Positions 37,230 to 47,030 are shown, counted from the first letter of the stretch. The stretch: 64,000 nt of DNA from Candidatus Nitrospira allomarina (GCF_032050975.1 NZ_CP116967.1:865001-929000), one strand, 5' to 3'. Made by a program: numbers and translations. Notes: generated by a model not told the origin, from the sequence alone.

Positions 37230-38861
37230 ATGACGACGACAAAGGCGGAATGCCGAGAACCCACATTGGATTCCCTGAAATGCCTGTTGCTGGACATCGC
37301 CCAGCAACGTTCATTAAACGACTTACTGTGGTTGATTGTGCGACGGCTGGCAGATCGACCCACAGTGGTCCTGGCGCGAATCTGGTTGCTTAAACCCGGC
37401 GATATCTGCTCCACCTGCCGGTTCAAGGAGGAATGCCCTGATCAGAGGCAGTGCCTCCACCTCGTAGCCAGTGCGGGCCGATCGGGTGGGGGAGATAAAA
37501 CCGAATGGATGAAAACCGACGGGTACTTTGCCCGGTTCCCGCTGGGTGTGTGCAAAGTGGGGCGGATTGGAAAGACCGGCGAACAACTCGTTATTAATGA
37601 GATGGAACACAATCTCGCCTGGATTGCCAGGCCGGACTGGGCCAGGCAGGAAGGCATCCAGGGCTTTCACGGACAACCCATCATCTATAAAGGGGAAACC
37701 CTGGGCGTATTGGCCGTGTTCGAACGGGAACCGGTCACGAATGAGGCCACCGTCTGGTTCCGGATGATTGCCGATCATGTGGCCGTGGCCATTGCCAACG
37801 CCCGGGCTTTTGAGGAAATCGAACGACTCAAAGCCCAATTGGAATTGGAAAACACCTTCTTAAAAGAAGAAGTCCTGGAAGCACAGAATTTTGGTGATAT
37901 CATCGGGCAGAGTCCGGCCATCGCCAACCTGGTCCAACAGATTGAACTGGTGGCTCCCACCGATGCCACCGCACTCATCTCCGGAGAATCGGGAACCGGA
38001 AAAGAATTGGTCGCGCGGGAGATACACCGCCGCAGTCAGCGCAAGGATCATCCGCTCGTGCGGGTCAACTGTGCCTCGATTCCCAAAGATCTCTATGAAA
38101 GCGAATTTTTCGGGCATGCCAAAGGTTCCTTTACCGGCGCCATGAAAGACCGGGCCGGACGGTTCCAAGCGGCCGATGGCGGCACGCTCTTTCTGGATGA
38201 AGTAGGAGAAATCCCCCTGGAGATGCAAAGCAAACTCTTACGCGTCTTACAGGAGGGAGAATACGAACGGGTAGGCGAGGAAACCACCAGAAAGGTCAAT
38301 GTCCGCATTATCGCAGCCACCAACCGAAAGTTGGCCCAAGAGGTGGAAGCCAAACGTTTCCGCCAGGATCTGTATTACCGGTTGAATGTTTTTCCGATTG
38401 AAGTCGCCCCACTTCGCAATCGCAAGGAGGATATTCCGCTGTTGGCCGGCATGTTCATGGCCAATGTCCGCAAAAAATTGAATTGCACAGGACGGGAATT
38501 AACCCAGGCCGAAGTGGTGAAACTACAAAACTATCATTGGCCGGGCAACGTGCGGGAACTGCAGAACATCATCGAGCGCGCCGTAATTTCCTCACGATGT
38601 GGATCGGTCAAGTTCGACCTACCCGTGCCCCAAGCCAGCGGGGCCTCACTCAAAACACCCATCAAGAAAACTGGTGACAGCGCCGGCCGGATTCTGACCG
38701 AAGAGGACATTCGCCTTCAGGAAAAAGGAAACATCGAAGCCGCATTACTCAAAACAGGCTGGAAAATCTACGGCACCGGCGGGGCTGCGGAACTCCTCGG
38801 CATCAAACCCACCACCCTCCTCTCCCGCATCAAAAAGATGGGGATTGAGAAGGCCCATTAG
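37230..38861 (+). CDS. Sigma-54-dependent activator with GAF sensor (GAF-AAA+-Fis HTH)
   Basis: 543 residues from the ATG at 37230; a GTG at 37176 is open but would place the regulatory palindrome inside the gene. The N-terminal GAF domain has a cysteine cluster ([10 protein letters not shown] then C before LHLVASAG, about residues 58-78) that could bind a metal or sense redox. The AAA+ domain has Walker A GESGTGKE near 250, [10 protein letters not shown] (the GAFTGA loop as SFTGA) near 300, and [11 protein letters not shown] Fis-type helix-turn-helix ([23 protein letters not shown]) ends the protein. It lies divergent to the operon with a sigma-54 promoter, so it very likely activates it. 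A broken copy of its C-terminus is found near 51030-51165. Confidence 0.93.
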   Translation: MTTTKAECREPTLDSLKCLLLDIAQQRSLNDLLWLIVRRLADRPTVVLARIWLLKPGDICSTCRFKEECPDQRQCLHLVASAGRSGGGDKTEWMKTDGYFARFPLGVCKVGRIGKTGEQLVINEMEHNLAWIARPDWARQEGIQGFHGQPIIYKGETLGVLAVFEREPVTNEATVWFRMIADHVAVAIANARAFEEIERLKAQLELENTFLKEEVLEAQNFGDIIGQSPAIANLVQQIELVAPTDATALISGESGTGKELVAREIHRRSQRKDHPLVRVNCASIPKDLYESEFFGHAKGSFTGAMKDRAGRFQAADGGTLFLDEVGEIPLEMQSKLLRVLQEGEYERVGEETTRKVNVRIIAATNRKLAQEVEAKRFRQDLYYRLNVFPIEVAPLRNRKEDIPLLAGMFMANVRKKLNCTGRELTQAEVVKLQNYHWPGNVRELQNIIERAVISSRCGSVKFDLPVPQASGASLKTPIKKTGDSAGRILTEEDIRLQEKGNIEAALLKTGWKIYGTGGAAELLGIKPTTLLSRIKKMGIEKAH

Positions 38862-39074
38862 ATTGGCGTCACTGACTTGAATTTAGGTAGGAATGGAATA
38901 CAAGTCAAAAATGTATGCGTTTGCGGTATTCGCCTTTAAGGAGAGCAAGAAATTCACCCTGCGCAGAACAATTACCATGGCTGGGAATGCCGCAGACTAA
39001 CTTTACCTCTCCAAAATCGATTTTCGTGTTTAGCAGCCAAGCAATCTCTACCTCTTAAAAGAAGATGAGTGAAT

Positions 39075-41858
39075 ATGATGGATAATTTTACTCCTGGCCA
39101 ACGCTGGGTGAGTGACAACGATGCCGCACTCGGGTTGGGCATCGTCCAATCTGTCGCCTTTCGCACGGTTCAAATTGAATTTCCCGCCGCTGATGAAACA
39201 CGCACGTATGCAAAAGCCACTGCCCCTCTGACACGCGTTGAATTTGATGTTGGTGATTCAATTAGCAGTATGGATGGTTGGCGTCTTTCGATTACCAAAA
39301 TAGAACATGTCAGCGGCACAGTGCGCTACCACGGCATTCGGGAAAGTGGTGAGGCGGCCACCATGCATGAACGTGAGCTGTCCGATGCACTCACGTTTAA
39401 TGTACCTCAAGACAAACTGTTTGCCGGGCAAGTTGACGACAACAGATGGTTTGAGCTACGTGCGGCCACGTTGCAACACCTTGCCACACAACAAGCATCA
39501 ACAAGCTTTGGCTTACACGGGCCACGTGTCAGCCTGATTCCACATCAAATTTATATTGCCCATGAAGTATCAACGAGAACCGCCCCGCGTGTCCTACTCG
39601 CCGATGAAGTGGGACTCGGTAAAACCATTGAAGCCGGTTTAATTTTGCACCGTCTGACACTGACCGGGAAAATACACCGTGCTTTAGTTATCGTACCGGA
39701 ACCACTACTGCATCAGTGGCTGGTGGAATTGCTCAGGCGCTTTAATTTACGCTTCACCTTAATCGATGAGCAGTATTTTTCACATATCGACGAGGCATTC
39801 GACAATCCAGAAGAATCGGCACCTCTTGAAAACCTTTTCGATCAATTTCCCCTCGTGTTATGCGGATTACACTTTGCCTGCCGCGATGATATCGCCCCGT
39901 TAATGGCCATGTGCCATTGGGATATATTGGTCGTCGATGAGGCGCACCATCTGGAGTGGACACCGGGCGAGAGCAGCCAGGAGTATCGACAAATCGAAAC
40001 GTTAGCGAATCAGTCAGATTCAGTCTTGTTATTAACAGCCACACCCGAGCAATTTGGCACGGCAGGACATTTTGCCCGTTTGCGACTACTCGACCCGGCG
40101 CGCTTCCACTCGCTCGACAGCTACCTAGCCGAGGAGAAACAACATGCCGCGACTGCCGGGCTGGTGAATCTCCTACTCGATCATCAGACCATGACTGAAG
40201 ATGATCTAGCACATGTACGTTCGCTCATTGATGATAGCGATGCCATCGACCTAGCAGCCATCAATGCCGCTAATAACGATGCACGCATACTTCGACGACA
40301 CCTCATCGACCGGTTGATTGATCAACGCGGCACTGGCCGCATGTTGTTCAGGAACACGCGTGCGTCAATCAGCGGGTTTCCCCAGCGTCACTTCATTCCT
40401 GCTGTACTCGATGACGACAGAAACGAGACCCGCATTGACTGGCTTTCCGATAAACTACGAGAACTATCGCCGCACAAAGTGCTACTGATTTGCGCGACCG
40501 CCGAGACCGCGGTTTCCCTATCAAAAATAATGCTGCAAAGGCATGGCCTGCCAGCCGGTGTTTTTCACGAACACATGAGTCTCCTGGAACGAGACCGCGC
40601 TGCCGCCTGGTTTGCCGATGCCGAAGACGGTGCGCAAATATTGATTTGCTCGGAGATTGGCGGCGAAGGCCGAAACTTTCAATTTCTACATAATATCGTC
40701 CTGCTCGACTTACCCGATAAACCCGATTTACTGGAGCAGCGCATTGGCCGCCTGGATAGAATCGGGCAGCAGCACGATATCAATATTCACGTGCCTGTCG
40801 CGGCAGGTTCAAGAGACGCACGACTGAGCCGCTGGTACCATCATGCACTCAATGCGTTTGAGCATAGTTGCGTAACCGGCCAACACATCAAGGCCGAAAT
40901 GGAAGAACAATTTGCTGCTTACCTTGCCGGCGAACACCCCGATGAGGACCGGTTCATCAAGGAATGCAGGCAACTGCACGAGCAAAAGACCCGGCAACTC
41001 ACCCTTGGTCGCAACCGGTTGCTCGAACTCAGTGGTTGCCGTCAGGAAATTGCTGACCCGTTGATTAAAGAAATCAAACACAATGAGCAGGAGAACATCT
41101 TATTACGATACCTTGAAAACGCCTTTGATTGTTTTGGGGTTGAAATTGAAGATCATTCGCCAAGCAGTTGGATCGTACGACCGGGTGCTCATTTACAGGT
41201 GGCACAATTTCCTGAGTTACCCGAAGACGGCATCACCGTGACGACCAATCGCGAGACGGCCCTTGCGCGAGAAGACATGCATTTCCTGAGCTGGGAGCAC
41301 CCGTTAGTCCGTTCGACAATCGACTTGATTTTGAACGGAGAACGAGGCCGAGCCAGTGTCTGCGCGTTACACCTGCCACATCTTCCACCGCACAGTATTT
41401 TAATCGAAGCCATATTCCAATCGAACTGCCCTGCACCCGCCGGATTAGAGACCGGGCGCTACCTTCCTTGCCACGCATTGCGCCTGCTGGTCAACCAGGA
41501 CGGGGAAAACTATACCCAGCAACTACCACCTGACAGCTACGAAACTTTACTGGAAAAGATCAATCGGAAAGTCGCACAGCAAATGATCCAGAGCACACGT
41601 GCGACATTAAAAAAACAGGTGCAACACATTGAGGAAATAGCCGCGCAACAGCTCCCCATGCTTCGCAATGCTGCCATCGCCTCGATGCATGAAGAATTAG
41701 ATAACGAGTTACAGCGTCTCCTTACCCTGCAAAAGCGCAACCCCACAATTCGCGATGAAGAAGTGCAATTCTTGCGGACGAAAATTTCGGATTTGGAAAA
41801 GCATTTGCAAAGCAGTACCCTCCATCTGTCCGCGCTGCGTGTCATGTATACGGTTTAA
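39075..41858 (+). CDS. rapA: RapA/HepA RNA-polymerase-associated SNF2 ATPase
   Basis: 927 residues from the ATG at 39075; GTG at 39069 is an alternative. The N-terminal Tudor-like pair reads FTPGQRWVSDNDAALGLGIV, very like RapA. The SNF2 motor has Walker A DEVGLGKTIEAGLI near 176-188, the VVDEAHHLEW box near 288, LLTATPEQ, and motif VI in LEQRIGRLDRIGQ. The C-terminal RapA-specific region is present (length near the usual 968). RapA recycles stalled RNA polymerase using ATP. RapA is best known from gammaproteobacteria, and base use here differs from the neighbours, so recent acquisition is plausible. No defence-system partner genes are adjacent. Confidence 0.92.
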   Translation: MMDNFTPGQRWVSDNDAALGLGIVQSVAFRTVQIEFPAADETRTYAKATAPLTRVEFDVGDSISSMDGWRLSITKIEHVSGTVRYHGIRESGEAATMHERELSDALTFNVPQDKLFAGQVDDNRWFELRAATLQHLATQQASTSFGLHGPRVSLIPHQIYIAHEVSTRTAPRVLLADEVGLGKTIEAGLILHRLTLTGKIHRALVIVPEPLLHQWLVELLRRFNLRFTLIDEQYFSHIDEAFDNPEESAPLENLFDQFPLVLCGLHFACRDDIAPLMAMCHWDILVVDEAHHLEWTPGESSQEYRQIETLANQSDSVLLLTATPEQFGTAGHFARLRLLDPARFHSLDSYLAEEKQHAATAGLVNLLLDHQTMTEDDLAHVRSLIDDSDAIDLAAINAANNDARILRRHLIDRLIDQRGTGRMLFRNTRASISGFPQRHFIPAVLDDDRNETRIDWLSDKLRELSPHKVLLICATAETAVSLSKIMLQRHGLPAGVFHEHMSLLERDRAAAWFADAEDGAQILICSEIGGEGRNFQFLHNIVLLDLPDKPDLLEQRIGRLDRIGQQHDINIHVPVAAGSRDARLSRWYHHALNAFEHSCVTGQHIKAEMEEQFAAYLAGEHPDEDRFIKECRQLHEQKTRQLTLGRNRLLELSGCRQEIADPLIKEIKHNEQENILLRYLENAFDCFGVEIEDHSPSSWIVRPGAHLQVAQFPELPEDGITVTTNRETALAREDMHFLSWEHPLVRSTIDLILNGERGRASVCALHLPHLPPHSILIEAIFQSNCPAPAGLETGRYLPCHALRLLVNQDGENYTQQLPPDSYETLLEKINRKVAQQMIQSTRATLKKQVQHIEEIAAQQLPMLRNAAIASMHEELDNELQRLLTLQKRNPTIRDEEVQFLRTKISDLEKHLQSSTLHLSALRVMYTV

Positions 41859-42355
41859 GCCGTTGAATTCAATCCTCGAGGGTACATTCCCCGTTGCGTG
41901 TGCTGTAAATTCCTCGTGTGAGCGAGTACAATCATTAGGGAAATATGTGAAACAACAAAAAAAGGGGTCGCGTCTGTTGTTGTAATTTAGTTTAGTTAGG
42001 TAGGTATTCCTTATGGCGGGCCGCAGTCCTTTGGTTTGCAAGAAGTCTAAACAGTGTAAAGACAGACTTGACTCGATCCCCGAATAAAAGGTGAACGGCG
42101 GACGAGGAATGAAAGGAAATTGAGGGGGATTCCGAATTGGCATCTAAAAGCGAAGAAAAATTTAGGCTGATCTAAGGGGCGGTTCCCCTCGTGCCCGGAA
42201 GGCATGCCCACCACTCCCTGAGGGGACCCTCGTCGGGAACCTCCTTGCCATCGCTTCTCCCATTTCGCCAAGGGGGAGAGATTGCAGGCACATCCCATTT
42301 TTTATCGGGACACAAAATTATTTTAAAACTCTAATAATATAATTTTTTATAACAG
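41859..42355. other. Intergenic stretch downstream of rapA with repeat-like segments
   Basis: About 500 bases with no convincing gene. At 41951-41981 a seven-base-pair hairpin (AACAACA / TGTTGTT) encloses a GGGGTCGCGTC segment that recalls the lead-in of REP-associated transposase elements. From about 42160 to 42290 a GC-rich block contains several short inverted repeats (for example around GGCATGCC). This may be the debris of a mobile element; that is inference. Confidence 0.35.
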
Positions 42356-42823
42356 TTAAAATCGCCAATTTTCGGCTTCCATGAATTGCTCCAAACTCAG
42401 GCATGGAATCTTAAAGTTCTCACAAATATTGGGAACTTTTACAGCATCCGGCTTATGGTTTTCAGTTGTAACTACTGGGTAACCTGCAACTGCTGCTCTA
42501 GCAATAATAAAAGGATCAGCGTTTTTCCCACCTTTCAGAATCTTTTGTCTTTCAATGTTTTGCCTAAAATGGGCGACTTTATAGATTGCAGTTACGAAAG
42601 CTCCTTCTTTTGCGTTAGGTGTAATGTAAATTTCTTGATTATTTTGTGCCCATTTGTATAAGCCGACATTCCGATCTTCAATTTCTCGAAGTGCTTCTCT
42701 GGTTGATGTTATTCTATTTTCAGAAATCATTTCATCAAAAAGTGCCCAAAGGGAAGGAAATCGCTCCCGATAAAAATTCGAGAATAGAGTGATAAAAACA
42801 TTCGTATCAAAAACGTAACTCAT
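42356..42823 (-). CDS. PIN-domain protein (DUF4411), probable toxin
   Basis: 155 residues. The PIN acidic site is visible: Asp in SYVFDTNVFITL, Glu in STREALREIED, Asp in GGKNADPFIIARA and the closing Asp/Glu region VTTENHKPDAVKVP. PIN toxins are Mg-dependent ribonucleases. The DUF4411 subgroup usually follows an Xre-ImmA gene, as here, with a four-base start/stop overlap (42820-42823). The partner most likely neutralises or controls it. AT content is higher than in the housekeeping part of the window. Confidence 0.85.
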   Translation of the reverse strand: MSYVFDTNVFITLFSNFYRERFPSLWALFDEMISENRITSTREALREIEDRNVGLYKWAQNNQEIYITPNAKEGAFVTAIYKVAHFRQNIERQKILKGGKNADPFIIARAAVAGYPVVTTENHKPDAVKVPNICENFKIPCLSLEQFMEAENWRF

Positions 42824-43974
42824 CCGCTTGTTACCCGAGCATACGTTTCCTCAAAAGTATTAACGTTTTTAGGTTTCATATTGAGGTATTCAGCTAGCTG
42901 AACTTTGTCGATCTTGTTTTGGTAATACTGCTTGAAGGCAATATTAATGTAGCGATGGCCAAGATAGGCCATCTGGTTGTAATAATAATTCCCACCCTTG
43001 CCTTCACGTTTTCCCTGCCTTTTCCAGATATCCGCTGCCTTTTCATATTCTTTCATGGATATAAGGTCTCTATCCAAAAACTTCCTGTAAATAACTTCTC
43101 TGCTTACGTTATACCTGTTACTCAATATAGAGGCAGTTTCTCTATCCGGTGGAAGGTTGCCTCTAACTTCGTCAAAACTATCATCTGGAACAAGTAATTT
43201 TCCGGCAAAACGATTGCAAATAATTTCAATTTTCTGGGAGTTTTCTGGCAGCGTGTCTATGTAGCTATCATCGAGGGCATCAACGCCGCTTGTGTGAAAT
43301 ATTAAATGAGCCAGCTCGTGAAACAAGGTAAAAATCTGCTTTGTTTTTGTGGTGCTATTATTGACGTATATAATCGGAAAAGTCTCATCAAAGAGACAAA
43401 ATCCAGAGTATTCATCCATATAGAAAGGCTCTTTAAATACAAAAATACCTGCACTGGCAAAAGCTTCTCGCCAATTCTCCAAAGCAATCTCAATGGAAGG
43501 CCATTGGAATTGCTGGTCAAGGGGCACCCTCATATATTCTCGAACCTTAGCGGCCATTTCTTCAATTGATCCATCAACTTCAAACTCCAGGTGTGTAATC
43601 ATCCTAATCGCAGGATTTGTTCCACCATTTAATTCTGCAAGATTTAGCTGCATTGCTCTTCCCTTACGAAGAAGAACTCTTATTTCACGAGGGATTTGAT
43701 CAAATTCTAGTTTAGTTAAGGTGCGGAAAGACTTTTCTATCGGTTCAACATCTGGAGGTTCAGGAAAGAAAAAAACGGCAATCGGACACTTAAATTTATC
43801 CGACATCTGCTCAAGTTGAGGATAAGAAGGGCTAGAAGATCCACTTTCCCATTCAGCTATTTTCTTAAACTGTTGTTGGGCTTCTTCTATTGAATATTGG
43901 GCACGTTCACGTGCCCAGGCCACGACCGAGGGCGTTATAGGTAAACTATCTTCCGGTGTATGAACTTTTGGCAT
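42820..43974 (-). CDS. Xre-type regulator with ImmA/IrrE metallopeptidase domain, probable antitoxin
   Basis: 384 residues. An N-terminal helix-turn-helix (SVVAWARERAQYSIEEAQQQF, LEQMSDKFKCPIAVFFFPEPP) precedes the ImmA/IrrE domain, with the zinc motif HELAH near 218-222 in FTLFHELAHLIF and the third ligand region CNRFAGKLLVPDD. Such proteins sense a signal and cleave or release a repressor; next to a PIN gene they are found as antitoxin partners. It would be the first gene of the two-gene unit, and translation is coupled to the PIN gene. Confidence 0.87.
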   Translation of the reverse strand: MPKVHTPEDSLPITPSVVAWARERAQYSIEEAQQQFKKIAEWESGSSSPSYPQLEQMSDKFKCPIAVFFFPEPPDVEPIEKSFRTLTKLEFDQIPREIRVLLRKGRAMQLNLAELNGGTNPAIRMITHLEFEVDGSIEEMAAKVREYMRVPLDQQFQWPSIEIALENWREAFASAGIFVFKEPFYMDEYSGFCLFDETFPIIYVNNSTTKTKQIFTLFHELAHLIFHTSGVDALDDSYIDTLPENSQKIEIICNRFAGKLLVPDDSFDEVRGNLPPDRETASILSNRYNVSREVIYRKFLDRDLISMKEYEKAADIWKRQGKREGKGGNYYYNQMAYLGHRYINIAFKQYYQNKIDKVQLAEYLNMKPKNVNTFEETYARVTSG

Positions 43975-44148
43975 CTTTACTTTAGTCTATTTCAAGAACT
44001 TCTCTTAATCCATGATTTTAATCTTGAATGGGTACTTTTAACATAGGAAATTACTTTACCTTGTTTTGAGGCTTCTCATCCAATGCAGCTTTTACGAAAT
44101 AATCGCTTATAAAATCAACCCATTAGGGTTCTGGTGTATAATCAATGC

Positions 44149-44466
44149 TTAAGTCACGTTGAATCTGAGGTTTTTCCTGAAGAGATTTTTGAGATTGTTC
44201 CCAGCCCAGTTCCATATATTTGGCGAAATCCTATTTAACGCCCAACATTTTTTATTCGTGCTTCTCAATGTTAGGCCGAACTTGATTCTGTAACTTCTGA
44301 TGGCGGCAAGATTCAGCTTCTTGAAGACTATCTTTAATGTTGTCTTCGTATTATGGACCAGCCACTTTCCTCTTGCCTGAATCAATTTCCAAATGATAAA
44401 GGGCGTCAAGTAGATAATGGTGAGATATGTCATCATAACGAGGACGGCAATTACCTCGCTCGCCAA
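44149..44466 (-). CDS. Possible small membrane protein, 105 residues (weak)
   Basis: One hydrophobic helix near the N-terminus (VIAVLVMMTYLTIIYLTPFIIW), then a Lys/Asn-rich basic tail. No family match and no clear ribosome-binding site. It lies in a decayed region next to a DHH gene fragment, so it may be chance or debris. The remainder of 43975-44558 holds nothing else that I can support. Confidence 0.2.
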   Translation of the reverse strand: MASEVIAVLVMMTYLTIIYLTPFIIWKLIQARGKWLVHNTKTTLKIVFKKLNLAAIRSYRIKFGLTLRSTNKKCWALNRISPNIWNWAGNNLKNLFRKNLRFNVT

Positions 44467-44552
44467 TCAATACGCCAGACACAGCTCGCCGATATTGACC
44501 GTTGAACTCCGGTTAACGATCGACGCTCCAATCGCAAGAACCCGGTTTTTAG
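44467..44552 (-). pseudogene. Short fragment of the DHH phosphoesterase gene
   Basis: About 85 bases match 51705-51790 of the intact gene at 51572-52546, with scattered differences (for example TACGCCAGACA, TCGCCGATATTGACCG and ACGATCGACGCTCCAAT shared). Both ends break off, so it is a remnant. Confidence 0.75.
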
Positions 44553-44558
44553 GATTCC

Positions 44559-45086
44559 CTATTCGTACGTCCCGCGGATGGGATAGTCATTCTCCTGAAT
44601 CCATTTCAAGGTATCGATTAATTCCTCGGGATCGGACCTGTTGAACGGCGTATTGGACATGTCGATCAACTGGACCTTGCCTTCCGGATTCACGGCAAAC
44701 ATGGCCGGCTCGGGGAACGGTTGGTCCGTCTCCTCCTTGGAGCGCGGTAGGGAAATATACAGGCCGAGTTCCTTCATTTGCTCGATAGACAGGCCGTAGG
44801 CCACCGGAAACGTTGAGCCGGTTTCTTCAACCATCTTCTTGGCTTTGTTTTCCGGATCGCCTGAGACGGCCACGATTTCTGCTCCCACAGCCGGAAATTT
44901 TCCTTTTAAGTCCTCGAGTTTCTTGAGGTATGTTTTGCATATCGGGCAATGTAGTCCCCGATAGATAAACACGACCTGCCAGTTCCCCTTTTTTTGTGGT
45001 TGTCCCAATGTGACTTTCCCCCCACTGATAAGTGGAAGGGTAAATTCAGGTAGCAGGCTTCCCGACGAAAGCTTTGTTGGAGCCAT
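44559..45086 (-). CDS. Peroxiredoxin (AhpC/TSA family)
   Basis: 175 residues from the ATG at 45086, preceded by AGGAGGTGA. Thioredoxin fold with the active site [15 protein letters not shown]; the first Cys is the peroxidatic residue in the position of the usual PxxxxC motif and the second forms a CxxC pair. Further motifs: [19 protein letters not shown] and a C-terminal [13 protein letters not shown]. It reduces peroxides with a thiol donor. A truncated second copy with the same C-terminus lies at 54963-55178. No operon partner is close. Confidence 0.92.
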   Translation of the reverse strand: MAPTKLSSGSLLPEFTLPLISGGKVTLGQPQKKGNWQVVFIYRGLHCPICKTYLKKLEDLKGKFPAVGAEIVAVSGDPENKAKKMVEETGSTFPVAYGLSIEQMKELGLYISLPRSKEETDQPFPEPAMFAVNPEGKVQLIDMSNTPFNRSDPEELIDTLKWIQENDYPIRGTYE

Positions 45087-45372
45087 GTTTATCACCTCCT
45101 CAAGATTGATTCAGTTTTTGGTACAACACGGTCCAAACCCCCACGATCATGTGGAGTGCCTATCATGGGAGTTTTAAAAAGACCGACATGACCCCATCTT
45201 AACAGGCCCGGAATTTGAAATAATCTTCCATATGTGGATAAAAAATCCTTTTTTAATGGAACTTCATCTAACAACATGAGAATATCCGGTGTGCAATCCT
45301 GAACGGACAGTGAACTTACATGCTTGAGAGCAGTCATTCAAAAAGGCTCGTATTCAGGAAGGCCTCCTGAGC

Positions 45373-46185
45373 TTGCTCAATCCATCCCCGTTTTCCCGCT
45401 TTTCCCTTGGACGTCCGACGTCTTTATTCTGGGTTAAAGCGGCAGCGTTGCTCATCTTGCCGGTAGCGGCGTATTTGCTCATGCAGCAAATCGACATCGG
45501 CGAAGTATTCAATCCCGACCGGATCACGCAATGGCTTTCCCAGGCGGGACCCTGGGCCCCATTCCTGTTTATGGGATTGATGGCTCTCGCCGTAATCATC
45601 AGCCCTATTCCTAGCCTGCCGTTGGACATTGCCGCAAGGGCGGCGTTCGGACCGTTTCTTGGGGCCGCCTATGCGGTGCTGGGAGCGGAATTAGGAGCCA
45701 TCGTTAGTTTTCTCATTGGACGAGCCGTAGGACGGGAAGTACTGACCAGGCTCCTGCGTATGAACATCGCCTTCTGCGAGAAATGTTCCGACCACCACCT
45801 GGCGATTTTTGTGTTTCTGTCCCGTTTACTGCCGATCTTTTCATTCGACTTGATCAGCTATGGGGCCGGGCTCACCAACATGTCTCTTCGTATGTTTGCA
45901 CTGGTCACCTTTCTGGGCATGATCCCACCAACTCTTGCGCTTACCTACGCCGGAAGTTATGCCACCGGAGGAACATGGCTCACAGTTGTTCTTGGATTTG
46001 CCATGGTCGCGCTGCTCCTTCTCATCCCTAAACTTGTCCTTCGTTTTCCCGACTCACGTTGGGTCAAACTCTTGCGAGGAGAGGCCTCGGGTCCGGCTCC
46101 CGGATCAACTCCGCCTCAACCGCCAACTATGGACATTGGCGAGGAGGGACCAAGTTGCGCCTCATGCAACAGCCCGATGAAATAA
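45373..46185 (+). CDS. TVP38/TMEM64 (VTT domain) membrane protein
   Basis: 270 residues. Five or six membrane helices: one near 24-40, then APFLFMGLMALAVIIS, LGAELGAIVSFLIGRAVGRE, and C-terminal pairs. The DedA/VTT signatures are present: SPIPSLPLDIAARAAFGPFLG and FVFLSRLLPIFSFDLISYGAGLTNM. The family moves lipids across bilayers or supports membrane homeostasis. Start TTG at 45373; no ATG or GTG fits ahead of the first helix. The C-terminus CASC in a polar tail is unusual. The 286 bases upstream up to 45086 hold no gene I can support. Confidence 0.88.
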   Translation: MLNPSPFSRFSLGRPTSLFWVKAAALLILPVAAYLLMQQIDIGEVFNPDRITQWLSQAGPWAPFLFMGLMALAVIISPIPSLPLDIAARAAFGPFLGAAYAVLGAELGAIVSFLIGRAVGREVLTRLLRMNIAFCEKCSDHHLAIFVFLSRLLPIFSFDLISYGAGLTNMSLRMFALVTFLGMIPPTLALTYAGSYATGGTWLTVVLGFAMVALLLLIPKLVLRFPDSRWVKLLRGEASGPAPGSTPPQPPTMDIGEEGPSCASCNSPMK

Positions 46186-46577
46186 AATGTGAAAGAGTGA
46201 CCGCAGCGAGATTAGGAAGCAATTCCGCCGGGAAGCCAATCCCGAATATTTAAGCTACCAGAGCCTTTCCTGTCATCTTGGCGTCGAACGCCGGCCATAA
46301 AACATTCTGGAGGACATTCTCCGTGGTCGAGCTGTGGCATTGAACCGATTACAATAAAACCATGGGGACGATGGCATTGGTAGGACAGGCGAAGGAAAAA
46401 GAAATATTCAAGAAGCTTCTGGAGAACCAAACAGACGAAATTCCTCGCGTTCTTCGGGAAAAGTTATGGTGCCAAAACCAGGACGGCTAAACCCGGTCCC
46501 TCGGTTCGTCAATTTTCCCGTGATTTCCTTTAGATTTCAATCTTTTTTCATGGCTCTCAATGGGTAGGAGCTCTCCC
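46186..46577. other. Intergenic stretch with a possible 42-residue ORF
   Basis: About 390 bases. A plus-strand frame at 46362-46490 encodes a charged 42-residue peptide (MGTMALVGQAKEKEIF...); it has no good ribosome-binding site and no known family. Nothing else stands out. Confidence 0.25.
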
Positions 46578-47030
46578 ATGAATCGATGTGACTTAGAGCA
46601 TTATCTACACGAGCATATTCCACTCTCACGCGCCATGGGCGTTGAAGTCATTGAAGCAGACTGGAATGGCGTCACCTTGCGAGCTCCTCTTGCTCCCAAT
46701 ATCAATCATCGGGAAACCGTGTTTGGTGGAAGCGCCTCGGCCGTGGCCATCCTGGCAGCCTGGGCCATTCTGTATGTTCGGCTACAACAAAAACACGTGG
46801 CTTGTCGTCTGGTGATTCAGCGCAATACGGTAACCTATGAGCGTCCTATTGTGAGTACCTTTGAGGCCTCTTCCACCATTCAAGACTCACTGCCCTGGGA
46901 AAAGTTTCTACGAACATTTACACGGAAAAATCTGGCGAGGATCAGCGTCGCCGCAACACTGAGTTGCAATGAAGTTCAGGTCGGGAAATTCGAAGGGGAT
47001 TTCGTGGCTTTAGCTATGAAACAAGACTAA
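46578..47030 (+). CDS. YiiD-C-type thioesterase, hot-dog fold
   Basis: 150 residues from the ATG at 46578, seven bases after AGGAG. The pattern ISLSRAMGVEVIEADWNGVTLRAPL-like (PLSRAMGVEVIEADWNGVTL), NINHRETVFGGSASAVAILAAWA and a strand-rich C-terminal half match the putative thioesterase family seen at the C-terminus of YiiD. It probably hydrolyses an acyl-CoA. No operon partner is visible. Confidence 0.85.
   Translation: MNRCDLEHYLHEHIPLSRAMGVEVIEADWNGVTLRAPLAPNINHRETVFGGSASAVAILAAWAILYVRLQQKHVACRLVIQRNTVTYERPIVSTFEASSTIQDSLPWEKFLRTFTRKNLARISVAATLSCNEVQVGKFEGDFVALAMKQD

Noticed and set aside
39075-41858. RapA as the helicase (ZorD) of the ZorAB-like pair
   Set aside because: It is 8 kb away, has RapA-specific Tudor and C-terminal regions, and is separated by the unrelated operon.
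42047-42298. Minus-strand ORF of 83 codons
   Set aside because: It spans the repeat-like GC-rich block, has a Pro/Arg/Ser-rich composition and no start site; probably not coding.
45092-45337. Minus-strand ORF of 81 codons upstream of the peroxiredoxin
   Set aside because: It abuts the strong AGGAGGTGA site of the peroxiredoxin but has no ribosome-binding site or recognisable domain of its own.
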